Position numbers and translations under genes: made by a program
Assembly (NCBI RefSeq): GCF_030812255.1
Contig: NZ_JAUSSH010000001.1
Span: forward strand, 62,001 to 126,000
Length of the DNA: 64,000 nucleotides
DNA from: Paeniglutamicibacter psychrophenolicus
Lineage (GTDB): Bacteria; Actinomycetota; Actinomycetes; Actinomycetales; Micrococcaceae
Reading direction: 5' to 3'
Notes under the pieces: model-generated
Told to the model about the DNA's origin: nothing
Databases searched by the model: none
Seen by the model: the letters and a program-made list of their open reading frames with translations, nothing else
Part shown: in pieces, positions 35,638 through 43,472 of the stretch
Layout of the letters: each line of letters begins with the position of its first letter
Numbering within the stretch: the first letter of the stretch is position 1

Positions 35638-36612
35638 ATGCAGTATCGCAATTTTGGCCGCACTGGCTGGAACGTCAGTGAGATTTCGTTTGGCGCTTGG
35701 CAACTGGGAGGGCAATGGGGCGCCGTCGACGACAAAAAGTCCGTCCAGGCGCTCCTGGAAGCCTACGAAAGAGGCATCAACTTCGTGGACACCGCAGAAT
35801 CCTACGGTGCGGGGCACAGTGAAACGGTGATCGGCGAGTCCCTGCGCCAATGGGGCAGGGCGAAGGTCTACGTTGCCACCAAGGTCCAACCGCTGAGGTG
35901 GCCGGACCCGGCACTGGACGATCCGCAGATGCGCGGCAGATATCCCGCGTGGTACCTGCGCGAAAGCGTTGATGAGTCGCTGAAGCGGTTGGGCGTTGAA
36001 CGCCTGGACCTGCTGCAGCTGCACTGCTGGCTGGGCTCGGGCATCAACGAGCTGGACTGGCTGGAAACCCTCAACGACTTGCGTGTGGAAGGAAAAATCG
36101 ACAAGATCGGCGTCTCGATCCGCGATTACCGCCCCGAAGAGGGTGCCAAACTGGCCGAACTTGGCCTGGTCGACTCCATCCAGGTCATCTTCAACATGTT
36201 CGAACAGCGCCCCATCGAGGACTTGTTTCCATCGGCAGCCAAGACCAATACGGCCATCATCGACCGAGTCGCGTTCGACTCCGGATCGCTCTCCGGCTCG
36301 TGGACCCCTGAAACCTACGCAGGTTGGGAACCGGGCTCGCAGCAGCGCGAGATGTTCCGCGGCGAGAGGTTTGCCGAAACGCTGCGCCGGGTCGAGGAGC
36401 TGAAGAAGATTGTTTCCCCGTACTACGAGTCGTTGGCCGAAGCCGCCATGCGTTACGTGCTGGCCTCGCCGGAGGTGTCCACAGTGATCGCCGGCATGAG
36501 CAGCTCGCGCAACATCGCCCGCAACGTCAGCTACTCCGACGGCCAGCCGTTCCCCGGGGACCTCCGCACGGCACTGGCCGAACACGGCTGGATCAGGAAC
36601 TACTACGCATGA
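35638..36612 (+). CDS. Aldo/keto reductase
   Basis: A 324-residue TIM-barrel oxidoreductase. The family signatures are clear: GRTGWNVSEISFGAW, NFVDTAESYGAGHSE with the catalytic Asp and Tyr, a Lys in YVATKVQPL and the His of LLQLHCWLG. The NADP-binding C-terminus includes the segment STVIAGMSSSRNIARN. It would reduce, or in catabolism oxidise, a carbonyl or sugar-like substrate formed by the P450. GAGAGGA precedes the ATG. It lies 29 bases after the HtaA-domain gene and overlaps the creatininase-like gene by 4. Confidence 0.9.
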   Translation: MQYRNFGRTGWNVSEISFGAWQLGGQWGAVDDKKSVQALLEAYERGINFVDTAESYGAGHSETVIGESLRQWGRAKVYVATKVQPLRWPDPALDDPQMRGRYPAWYLRESVDESLKRLGVERLDLLQLHCWLGSGINELDWLETLNDLRVEGKIDKIGVSIRDYRPEEGAKLAELGLVDSIQVIFNMFEQRPIEDLFPSAAKTNTAIIDRVAFDSGSLSGSWTPETYAGWEPGSQQREMFRGERFAETLRRVEELKKIVSPYYESLAEAAMRYVLASPEVSTVIAGMSSSRNIARNVSYSDGQPFPGDLRTALAEHGWIRNYYA

Positions 36613-37379
36613 GCCATCCCAAAACGGTGCAGGTCGAACTGCTCAGCCCTGCCGAGCTGGATGCGTGCCTCGCCGCGGCAGCTGTCGCCTACCTGCCGCT
36701 GGGCACCCTCGAATTCCATGGACCGCATCTGCCCATCGGCTTGGATGCGCTCACCGCCCACGGCGTGTGTCTTGCCGCTGCCCGGTTGGGCGGCGGCATC
36801 GTGCTCCCGACCGTCTACCAGGGGTTCGGAGGCGGGCATGGTCACTACCCGTGGACCATCATGATGGAGAACGGCGAAGGCATCGCCGCACACCTGACGG
36901 CGACCCTTTCCCGATTGGAGGATTTCGGGGTGCGCACCGCCGTGATCTTCTCCGGTCACTTTGCCGACGAACAGCTCCAAGTGATCGACGACGTTGCGGC
37001 GGCATTCAACCAACACGCCGGCGGATCGCTGCGGGTGCTCGCCTCGGCCGTCAACAGGTGCCCAACAGCATCGTTGCAGGCCGACCACGCAGGTGAGTTC
37101 GAGACGACCTTGCTGGGGGCAATAGCCCCAGGGCTGGTGCACCTGGACCGGTTGCCCCCTGTCGACACATATCCGGCGGCCGACCCCGGCGGAGATTCCC
37201 AAGGCGTCCACCGCCATGACAAAAGCCATCCGCTGTGGGGAGTCTTCGGGCCCGACCCGCGACTGGCGGACCTCTCGCGCTCGCCGGAGCTGCTCGCAGA
37301 TCTCGCTGCTTGGTTGGTCCGGTCGGTCGATGACCAAAGCCAAGGCACTGCAGGCATCGGAGTCCAGGCGGGGGAATGA
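36609..37379 (+). CDS. Creatininase-family hydrolase
   Basis: A 256-residue creatininase-superfamily protein. Metal-site motifs are LGTLEFHGPHLPIGLDA (Glu, His, Asp) and, further on, SGHFADEQ in place of the usual NGHGGN, then DHAGEFETT with the last Glu. The family includes creatinine amidohydrolase, an F420/riboflavin-pathway deformylase, MftE, and as I recall the diketo-inositol hydrolase IolN. So a ring-opening hydrolase for a P450/AKR product next to an inositol island is plausible but unproven. Last gene of the operon, ATGA-coupled to the aldo/keto reductase. Confidence 0.8.
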   Translation: MSHPKTVQVELLSPAELDACLAAAAVAYLPLGTLEFHGPHLPIGLDALTAHGVCLAAARLGGGIVLPTVYQGFGGGHGHYPWTIMMENGEGIAAHLTATLSRLEDFGVRTAVIFSGHFADEQLQVIDDVAAAFNQHAGGSLRVLASAVNRCPTASLQADHAGEFETTLLGAIAPGLVHLDRLPPVDTYPAADPGGDSQGVHRHDKSHPLWGVFGPDPRLADLSRSPELLADLAAWLVRSVDDQSQGTAGIGVQAGE

Positions 37380-37537
37380 GTTGGTTCCTTCGGCCCCTGT
37401 CGTTTTCGTGCCACGGGCGAGCTGCCCCGTTTCAGTGAGAAGGCAATGCAGGGGCTCTTCGCCGGTTTACGGAGATTACTTGGAACCTCGGATTGCTCCG
37501 GGATTACGACGGGGAATGCGAGGGGGAAGGCCTCGTT

Positions 37538-37590
37538 GAACAGCAGGTTCCCATCGGAGCAAACATTGCTCCGGTGGGAACCTGCTGTTC
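37538..37590 (+). terminator. Very long perfect hairpin after the P450 operon
   Basis: Arms of 25 bp (37538-37562 with 37566-37590, one G-T pair) close on a 3-base loop. It starts GAACAGCAGG and ends CCTGCTGTTC. No T-run follows. It lies 159 bases after the last operon gene and probably stops transcription or protects the 3' end of the message. Confidence 0.65.
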
Positions 37591-37943
37591 GCGTTAAGGC
37601 GTGTTGAACCTGGCCGAAGGTGCAGCAGATGCCAGCGTCCTGGGCGCTGGGTTTCTTCCGGCAGGGTTACAAAGAAACGATGGAAAGCAATCGTCCGGGC
37701 GTCCCCCTGCGGGGTAGACGCACCGTTTCAGGGCGGTGTACGCAGGTGGGCTTTTGCGCTGGAGTGGTTGTGCCGATCCGATGGATTCGGGATCCGAAGT
37801 TCATACAAAAATGACAGTGTCCTTGGGGTGGTTTCCTCCGCACACCCATGCGGTGCGGAGAAAGTCGGTGCAAGTACCGGGTTCGACAGCTTGCGGTCGG
37901 TCTCGTTCCGCAGGACGAAATGCGGTGTCGGTGCAGCAATGCA
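37591..37943. other. Intergenic stretch with no supported gene
   Basis: About 350 bases between the long hairpin and the MFS terminator. Frames here are short and lack coding bias. The only structure seen is a small hairpin near 37835-37862 (CTCCGCAC with GTGCGGAG). I see no RNA family, promoter or element that I can name. Confidence 0.5.
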
Positions 37944-37985
37944 GGAAAGCCGAGGTGCACCCCCTGAGGTGTGCCTCGGCCTTCC
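37944..37985 (-). terminator. Terminator of the minus-strand sugar porter gene
   Basis: GGAAAGCCGAGGTGCACC pairs with GGTGTGCCTCGGCCTTCC around a CCCTGA loop, giving a GC-rich stem of about 17 bp with minor mismatches. It lies 25 bases beyond the stop of the MFS gene. Confidence 0.65.
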
Positions 37986-38010
37986 TCTTGCCTCCGTTCG
38001 CACAGGTTCC

Positions 38011-39444
38011 CTAGCGAACCCCGTACTTGGTTTGGAATTCCATTTCGAGTTCCTCCAATGAACGCCCCCTGGTTTCCGGGACGGAGGTGGCGATGAAGGT
38101 GATTGCGACCAGCCCGATGGCCGCGAAGATCCAAAAGGTGCCGAAGCCGACGGCTTCGATCAGCGAGGGGAAGACCAGCGAGACGACGGCGTTGGTCAAC
38201 CAGAGAACCAGGACCGTGGCCCCGATCATCCGGCCACGGAACTTCAACGGGAAAATCTCCGCGATCATGAGCCAGGCCAGTGCGCCGATGGTGCCGGCCA
38301 TGAAAGCGATGAAGGCCAAGATGCCGATCAATAGCAGCCATGGCCGCAGCGGGTTGCCGTCCTCCATGAAAATGCCGACCGAGCCCACGAAGGCGTGGGC
38401 CAGGGTGGTTCCCGAGAGTCCGATGAGCAACAGCGTGCGGCGATTGAACTTGTTGATGATGGCCAGCGCAACCAACGTCGCCCCGACATTGACCACGCCA
38501 TTGAGCACGTTGAAGCCCAATGCAGCATTGCGGGTGAAGCCGGCCTGTTCAAGGACCTGGGTTCCGTAATACATCATGGAGTTGATGCCGGTGAGTTGTT
38601 GGAAGGCAGCCAATCCCATGCCGATGAACAGCAGGCGGCGCAACCACGGCTGGGAAAGGATCTCGGACCAGCCAACGGACTGCTCCTTCTTTTCCAGGAG
38701 CGTGAGTTCCTGGATCTCGTTGATCTCCGCCACTGCCCGTTCGTCCGAGCGGATGGTGCGCAGCGCCGCGAGGGCCTCGGCATAGCGTCCCTTGGAGGCG
38801 AGCCAGCGAGGGCTTTCGGGCATGCGCAGCATGCCGAAGAAGAGGACCAACGCCGGCAGGACGGCAATGGTAAGCATGTAGCGCCAGACCTCACCGTGTC
38901 CGCCCCAGAGATTGCCGATAATGGCGTTGATCGCAAAGGCGAGGAACTGGCCGGAAACAATCATGAGTTCATTAAGCGAGACCAACGAGCCTCGGCGCTC
39001 GAAGGGAGCGACTTCGGCCAGGTATACCGGGACGGTGACCGATGCCCCGCCCACGGCCAGGCCCAGGATGAAGCGGAAGACCAACAGGGATTCGTAGGTC
39101 GGTGCAAGCACGCAGCCCAGTGCACCGACAAAGAACAAGACTGCAAGGCCGATGATCAGCTTGCGTCGGCCCAATCCATCGGAGATTCGACCTCCGAAGA
39201 ATGCGCCAAGTGCGGCGCCGGCCAGCAGGATGAAGGTGATGAGCCCTTCTTGGATCGCATTGATCTGGAAGTAGTCGACCATGAATGAAAGTGCGCCGTT
39301 GAGCACCCCGGTGTCGTAGCCGAAAAGGAGGCCGCCGAACGTTGCGATGACCGCAACCTGGCCAATGCGCTTGTTGTAGGCGCCCTGGCCCAGCGGTGGC
39401 AGTGATGTCTTGCCGGCGCTCGGGGCCACTGGTTGTTTGGACAT
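38011..39444 (-). CDS. MFS sugar porter (polyol/inositol type)
   Basis: A 477-residue twelve-helix sugar porter. Signatures are [19 protein letters not shown] (helix 1), DGLGRRKLI (loop 2-3), [38 protein letters not shown] (helix 7) and PETRGRSLEELE. The pattern is shared with inositol and polyol proton symporters. The ATG at 39444 has AGGGAG upstream and is preferred to the in-frame ATG at 39468. It is divergent from a LacI regulator, which probably controls it, and it sits at the edge of the inositol island, so a cyclitol or sugar alcohol is the likely cargo. Confidence 0.88.
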   Translation of the reverse strand: MSKQPVAPSAGKTSLPPLGQGAYNKRIGQVAVIATFGGLLFGYDTGVLNGALSFMVDYFQINAIQEGLITFILLAGAALGAFFGGRISDGLGRRKLIIGLAVLFFVGALGCVLAPTYESLLVFRFILGLAVGGASVTVPVYLAEVAPFERRGSLVSLNELMIVSGQFLAFAINAIIGNLWGGHGEVWRYMLTIAVLPALVLFFGMLRMPESPRWLASKGRYAEALAALRTIRSDERAVAEINEIQELTLLEKKEQSVGWSEILSQPWLRRLLFIGMGLAAFQQLTGINSMMYYGTQVLEQAGFTRNAALGFNVLNGVVNVGATLVALAIINKFNRRTLLLIGLSGTTLAHAFVGSVGIFMEDGNPLRPWLLLIGILAFIAFMAGTIGALAWLMIAEIFPLKFRGRMIGATVLVLWLTNAVVSLVFPSLIEAVGFGTFWIFAAIGLVAITFIATSVPETRGRSLEELEMEFQTKYGVR

Positions 39445-39676
39445 GTCTCGCTCCCTTGAGAGATTCATTCCGTCACCCCACGGAATGGCGGAGGAGGTTT
39501 GATGAAAAGATCTTTGGCCTAATGTCAGTACATACTAGCACGAGCCAGTGAGCTGTGTCACAGGTATTTTGATACAATTTTCTACCGTTGATCAACATGG
39601 CGAATAACCCGTTGGTGACCTGAAGCAACGAGGCATTCGAGGAGCGACAGATGCCAGGCAGGTAGGGTGGTTCACG

Positions 39677-40729
39677 ATGAACAACGAGGGTGCGGGCGCA
39701 CGCAACGCCAGAAATTCGGGGTCCGACCGAATCGGCCGCAGGGCAACCATGTCCGATGTGGCCGCCCGGGTTGGCGTTTCACGGCAATTGGTCGGTCTGG
39801 TCTTCCGCAACGAGGCAGGGGTCGGGGTCGAAACGCGTAATCGCATCCTTGCCGCAGCGCGCCAACTGGGGTACAGCCCGAATACCGCAGCCCAATCCCT
39901 TCGCGGATCCTCCACCCGGTCCATAGGGGTCATTTTCAATCCCTATGAGCTCACTCCGCTGGATATCCTGAGTCGGATTTATGAACACGCAGCGACGGCC
40001 GGCTATCGCGTCCTGGTGAGCACCACAACGGAGACCCGGACCGAGCAGGTTGCCATCGACGAACTGGTTGGATACCGGTGCGAGGCGTTGATTCTCATTG
40101 CGCCGAAGGCTGGATTTGTGGAATTGCGACGGGCTATCGGCCCCACGCCGGTTGTCGTGGTGGGCCGAGGCATGCCCGGTTCCGACTTTGACGTTGTTCG
40201 GTCACAGGGTGCCGACGGCATGGACGGCATGGTCCGTCATCTGGCGAGCTTGGGGCACCGGAGCATTTGCTACGTGCATTGCCTGGACGTGCTCGATTCG
40301 GACGTGCGCCTGGGCGGTTACCGCAGGGCGATGGCCGGACTCGGGTTGGAGCAACGGGTCATCGAATTGTCGGGTGATTTCACCGAGGAAGCCGGGGCGC
40401 GGGCTGCCGAGTTGCTTATGAGCGGCGGGGACCTGCCGGGCGCGGTCATGTGCAACAACGACCTTGCGGCATCGGGACTGAGCCACCGCCTCCTGCAGTT
40501 CGGGCTCCACTGTCCTCGGGACATTTCGATCACCGGCTACGATGACAACCGCATTGCGGGACTGTCCTATCTCGATCTGACGACGGTGTGCCAGGATCCG
40601 AATGAGATGGCCCGGGCTGCGGTCGAGGCGGCCGTGGCACGGGCGGCAGGTTCCGCAGGACTCCCTCGGGAGATCTTCACCGGTGCCCGGCTGGTCATCC
40701 GCTCGAGCACGGCCGCCCCTTCCGTTTGA
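39677..40729 (+). CDS. LacI-family regulator
   Basis: A 350-residue LacI/GalR regulator. The helix-turn-helix is ATMSDVAARVGVSRQLVGLVF near residues 23-45 (note the 20-residue limit splits it), with a hinge (NTAAQSLRGSSTRSIGVIF) and a periplasmic-binding-protein-type ligand domain (GAVMCNNDLAASGL; ISITGYDDNRIAGLSYLDLT). An extra N-terminal 20 residues precede the DNA-binding helices. It is divergent from the sugar porter and convergent with the SDR gene. Likely ligand: a cyclitol or sugar. Confidence 0.88.
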   Translation: MNNEGAGARNARNSGSDRIGRRATMSDVAARVGVSRQLVGLVFRNEAGVGVETRNRILAAARQLGYSPNTAAQSLRGSSTRSIGVIFNPYELTPLDILSRIYEHAATAGYRVLVSTTTETRTEQVAIDELVGYRCEALILIAPKAGFVELRRAIGPTPVVVVGRGMPGSDFDVVRSQGADGMDGMVRHLASLGHRSICYVHCLDVLDSDVRLGGYRRAMAGLGLEQRVIELSGDFTEEAGARAAELLMSGGDLPGAVMCNNDLAASGLSHRLLQFGLHCPRDISITGYDDNRIAGLSYLDLTTVCQDPNEMARAAVEAAVARAAGSAGLPREIFTGARLVIRSSTAAPSV

Positions 40730-40760
40730 GGTGGAGCGGCCGTACTTGCGATTTCCGCGG

Positions 40761-41540
40761 CTACAGTGCCCGCGGCGTGCCGGAGGAAGCTGTCGTACCA
40801 CCGTCCACCGGAAGGATGATGCCGGTGATGTAGCCGGCGTCAGGGGAGGCGAGGAATAGCACGGATCGGGCGATGTCCTCCGGTTCCCCCGCCCGCTCCA
40901 GGGCGACGCGATCCATCAAGCGTGCCGAGAACTCCGGATTCTCCAGCCGCTCGACGGTGAGCCTGGAAGCGGTGAATGCCGGAGCGACGGCATTCACGCG
41001 GACACCGTGGGCACCCATGTCCAGTGCCAGTGACTGCACCATCGCATTGAGGGCGCCCTTGGTGGCGTTGTAGGCAAACTGTTTCCAGTCGCCTCGGATG
41101 CCGGCAGTGGAGGAAATGGCAACGATGTTTCCTCGGGTTAGTTTCAGCGCAGGGACCACCGCCCGGGCAAGGGTGATGAAGGCATCGAGGTTCACGCTGC
41201 GCATCCGTTCCCAAGCCGCGTCCTCGAAGTCCTCGATGATGCTTGGCTCACTGGTGCCGGCATTGGATACCACGACATCAATGCGGCCAAAGTGCTCCAT
41301 GATGCCGGCCACGGCGGACTCCACCGCAGATCGTGACGTCACGTCGGCGACAAGGACCAAGGCGTCTTCTGGGGGAAATCCCGCAATGGTCTCCTCAAGC
41401 GGCCCCGCGGACCGCCCAAGCACCGCGACGCTGGCACCCTGCTCCAGGAAGCCCCGGGCGATGCTGCGCCCGATGCCGGAACCTGCGCCGGTGACCAGCA
41501 CGACCTGGCCCTCGTAGGGGTAGCGCGCCCAAGCGATCAA
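40761..41540 (-). CDS. Short-chain dehydrogenase/reductase
   Basis: A 259-residue SDR. The NAD(P) motif is VVLVTGAGSGIGRSIARGF, then the NAG motif (VVSNAGTSEPS), the catalytic Ser (AISSTAGIRG), Tyr-x3-Lys (YNATK), and IILPVDGGTTAS near the C-terminus. The start is TTG at 41540, which overlaps the stop of the upstream isomerase gene (TTGA). That arrangement and the normal N-terminus decide the start. It is co-transcribed with the isomerase and would oxidise or reduce a polyol or cyclitol. Confidence 0.85.
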   Translation of the reverse strand: MIAWARYPYEGQVVLVTGAGSGIGRSIARGFLEQGASVAVLGRSAGPLEETIAGFPPEDALVLVADVTSRSAVESAVAGIMEHFGRIDVVVSNAGTSEPSIIEDFEDAAWERMRSVNLDAFITLARAVVPALKLTRGNIVAISSTAGIRGDWKQFAYNATKGALNAMVQSLALDMGAHGVRVNAVAPAFTASRLTVERLENPEFSARLMDRVALERAGEPEDIARSVLFLASPDAGYITGIILPVDGGTTASSGTPRAL

Positions 41541-42544
41541 CGGACCGAAACCTCGAGGGCGGCGTTGGCTTCGCGCAGCACGGCCGAGGCCACTTCCAGG
41601 CCCTCGATGCGGCCCAGGGACACGTCCTCGTGCTCGATGTTGACCCACATCTCGGGGTCGACCTCGTGCAGGGCGCGTAGGAACTCGGTCCAGTACGCGG
41701 TGTCATGTCCCTTGCCCAGGGCCACGAAGTCCCAGGCTGCATCCTTGGGCCACTCGTTGGCCCATTCGTCCCCGCCCAGGTTCGTGCGCGGCTCGGAGGG
41801 GTCCAGCTTGCGGAAGCGGTTGTCCAGCACCCCGTAGATCGCGGCGGACGGGTTCACCCGCACGTCCTTGGCGGCGGCGTGGAAGACCAGCGGTCCCAAG
41901 TCGCGGATGACGGCCACCGGATCCATCTGCTGCCAGAACAGGTGCGAGGCATCCAGTTCCACACCCACGTTGGTGGCGCCGGTGCGTTCGACCAGCTCGC
42001 GAATGCCTGCCGGGTTGAAGACGACGTTTTGCGGGTGGAGTTCAAGGGCAACCTTCACCCCGTGGTCGACGGCGAGCTTGTCGATGTCCTTCCAGAAATC
42101 GGCGGCCACGCCCATTTGGTAGTCAAGGACATCGAGCGATGCGGAGTTCCAGGCGTTGACGATCCAGTTCGGCGTGGTGGCTCCGGGTTCCCCGCCGGGC
42201 AGGCCGGACATCGTGACCACGCGGTCCTGGCCCAGGCGTTCGGCCAGGCGGATCGAGCGGCGGATGTCCTCGGCGTGGGCATCGCCGATCAGGGGATTGG
42301 GGTGCAGCGGGTTGCCGTTGCAGTTGAGCCCGGCAATCGAGACGCCGGTGCCTTCGAAGATCCCCAGGTATTCGTCGCGGGCGACGTCGCTGGCCAGGAT
42401 GTCGTCATAGGTCGGGATGTGCACGGGGGGAAGGAATCCGCCGGAGTTGATCTCAATGCCGGTCAATCCGGCCTTGGCGATGGCAACAAGCGCCTCGGGC
42501 AGTGGGCGGTCGTGCAGAATGGCGTTGTAGACACCGAGTTTCAT
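41537..42544 (-). CDS. TIM-barrel sugar isomerase/epimerase
   Basis: A 335-residue AP-endonuclease-2-type TIM barrel (xylose isomerase-like). Metal-binding residues are visible in strand ends: LELHPQNVVF (Glu, His), GVELDASHLFW (Asp, His) and VFHAAAKDVRV (His), with WVNIEHEDVSL (Glu) late. Such proteins isomerise or epimerise free sugars or keto-inositols (IolE, IolH, IolO relatives). It is the first gene of a two-gene unit with the SDR. A perfect LacI-type palindrome lies 93 bases before its ATG, so LacI control is likely. Confidence 0.82.
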   Translation of the reverse strand: MKLGVYNAILHDRPLPEALVAIAKAGLTGIEINSGGFLPPVHIPTYDDILASDVARDEYLGIFEGTGVSIAGLNCNGNPLHPNPLIGDAHAEDIRRSIRLAERLGQDRVVTMSGLPGGEPGATTPNWIVNAWNSASLDVLDYQMGVAADFWKDIDKLAVDHGVKVALELHPQNVVFNPAGIRELVERTGATNVGVELDASHLFWQQMDPVAVIRDLGPLVFHAAAKDVRVNPSAAIYGVLDNRFRKLDPSEPRTNLGGDEWANEWPKDAAWDFVALGKGHDTAYWTEFLRALHEVDPEMWVNIEHEDVSLGRIEGLEVASAVLREANAALEVSVR

Positions 42545-42636
42545 GGCTTTCCTTGCTTTCTTGGATGGAGAAGGGCATTCCACGGTTCGTGGCGAGGTCG
42601 GCCTGTGACACTGGACGTGGGGGCCGCACCGAGTTC

Positions 42637-42650
42637 TTGGAGCGCTCCAA
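42637..42650. promoter_or_regulatory. LacI-type operator, perfect palindrome
   Basis: TTGGAGCGCTCCAA is a perfect 14-bp palindrome with the central CG typical of LacI/GalR sites. It lies upstream of the isomerase-SDR unit and also upstream of the tautomerase-iol side. Confidence 0.65.
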
Positions 42651-42688
42651 ACGATGGCGCACCTAAAATATATCCACACAAGGTCAAG

Positions 42689-42801
42689 TTGTCCATACAA
42701 AGTTTCCGACGAGAAAAATTCCCTTCCGCCGCGGGCGCGGAATGGGGCCCCCGGGATTGCCCGACGGCCTTCTATTGACTTTGTAAACATGTCAGGACAA
42801 A
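42689..42801. promoter_or_regulatory. IolR-like operator pair upstream of the tautomerase
   Basis: TTGTCCATACAA (42689-42700) and ATGTCAGGACAA (42790-42801) share a TTGWC-N3-ACAA pattern. The complement of the second contains TGTCCTGACA, which agrees with the KGWCHTRACA consensus I recall for the corynebacterial inositol repressor IolR. The remainder of the 325-base gap (42545-42869) shows no gene; TTGACT at 42775 is a possible -35. Confidence 0.55.
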
Positions 42802-42869
42802 CTGTTTTTAGGACCCGCCGGAATCCCGGCGGGCCGCCCAGCGTCGAACAGGAAGGGAGCGTCGGAGCC

Positions 42870-43286
42870 GTGCCGATGATTCGCATTGATGTCACCCAGG
42901 GGCGCACGCCCGAAGAGCTGGCCGCACTCAGCAAGGCGATCCATGCCGCGGTGGTGGGGGAATACCGCATCCCGGCGGGCGACTACTTCCACGTCATGAC
43001 CGAGCATCCGCGCGGACAGGTCGTCGCGCTGGATGCCGGGCTCGGGTTCGAGCGCAGCGATGGCGTGGTGATGATCCAGGTCTTCACCCAGCGCGGGCGT
43101 TCCGGGGAGGCCAGGGCGGCTCTGTTTGCAGCGATCGCACGCGAGCTGCGGGGCGTCGGCGTGGCCGGGGAGGACGTGTTTATTGGCTATGTGGAAAACG
43201 GCGCCGAGGACTGGTCGTTCGGATTCGGCCGGGCCCAGTACTCCACCGGCGAGTTGGCCGCACCCGATGCCCGGGACGCTTCGTGA
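42870..43286 (+). CDS. Tautomerase-superfamily protein
   Basis: A 138-residue protein of the 4-oxalocrotonate tautomerase/MIF superfamily. The GTG start at 42870 is chosen because it places Pro directly after the initiator (MPMIRIDVTQG), and the free N-terminal Pro is the catalytic base of this family. AAGGGAG lies 10 bases upstream. Two beta-alpha-beta units are visible (to about residue 60 and from 65 to 130; FIGYVENGAEDWSFGFG near the end). It lies just before iolC behind the same type of operator. Keto-enol tautomerisation of an inosose or diketone intermediate is inferred. Confidence 0.8.
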   Translation: MPMIRIDVTQGRTPEELAALSKAIHAAVVGEYRIPAGDYFHVMTEHPRGQVVALDAGLGFERSDGVVMIQVFTQRGRSGEARAALFAAIARELRGVGVAGEDVFIGYVENGAEDWSFGFGRAQYSTGELAAPDARDAS

Positions 43287-43327
43287 TCCGGCGCCGGGCG
43301 GCCCGGACCGCCGTTACGTGACGTTTG

Positions 43328-43363
43328 TTGTAAATATGACAGTACAAACTTTTGACAGGACAA
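43328..43363. promoter_or_regulatory. IolR-like operator pair upstream of iolC
   Basis: ATGACAGTACAA (43336-43347) and TTGACAGGACAA (43352-43363) lie 110-137 bases before the iolC start. Bases 43328-43350 match 42782-42804 at 20 of 23 positions, so the two promoters share an extended site. TTGACA at 43352 may double as a -35 element. Confidence 0.55.
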
Positions 43364-43472
43364 AGTTTATGGTGCAGAGTATTTCCTGTGGCTTGACTCA
43401 CAGCAGCGAGACCTTCGGGGCTGATGTGCAACCTCCCAGCCAGGAACCAGACAAGAAAGGACGTCGATCCGC

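Noticed and set aside
37620-37943. Small ORFs in the gap after the P450 operon
   Set aside because: Several 60-100-codon frames overlap on both strands without coding bias, start signal or recognisable motif.
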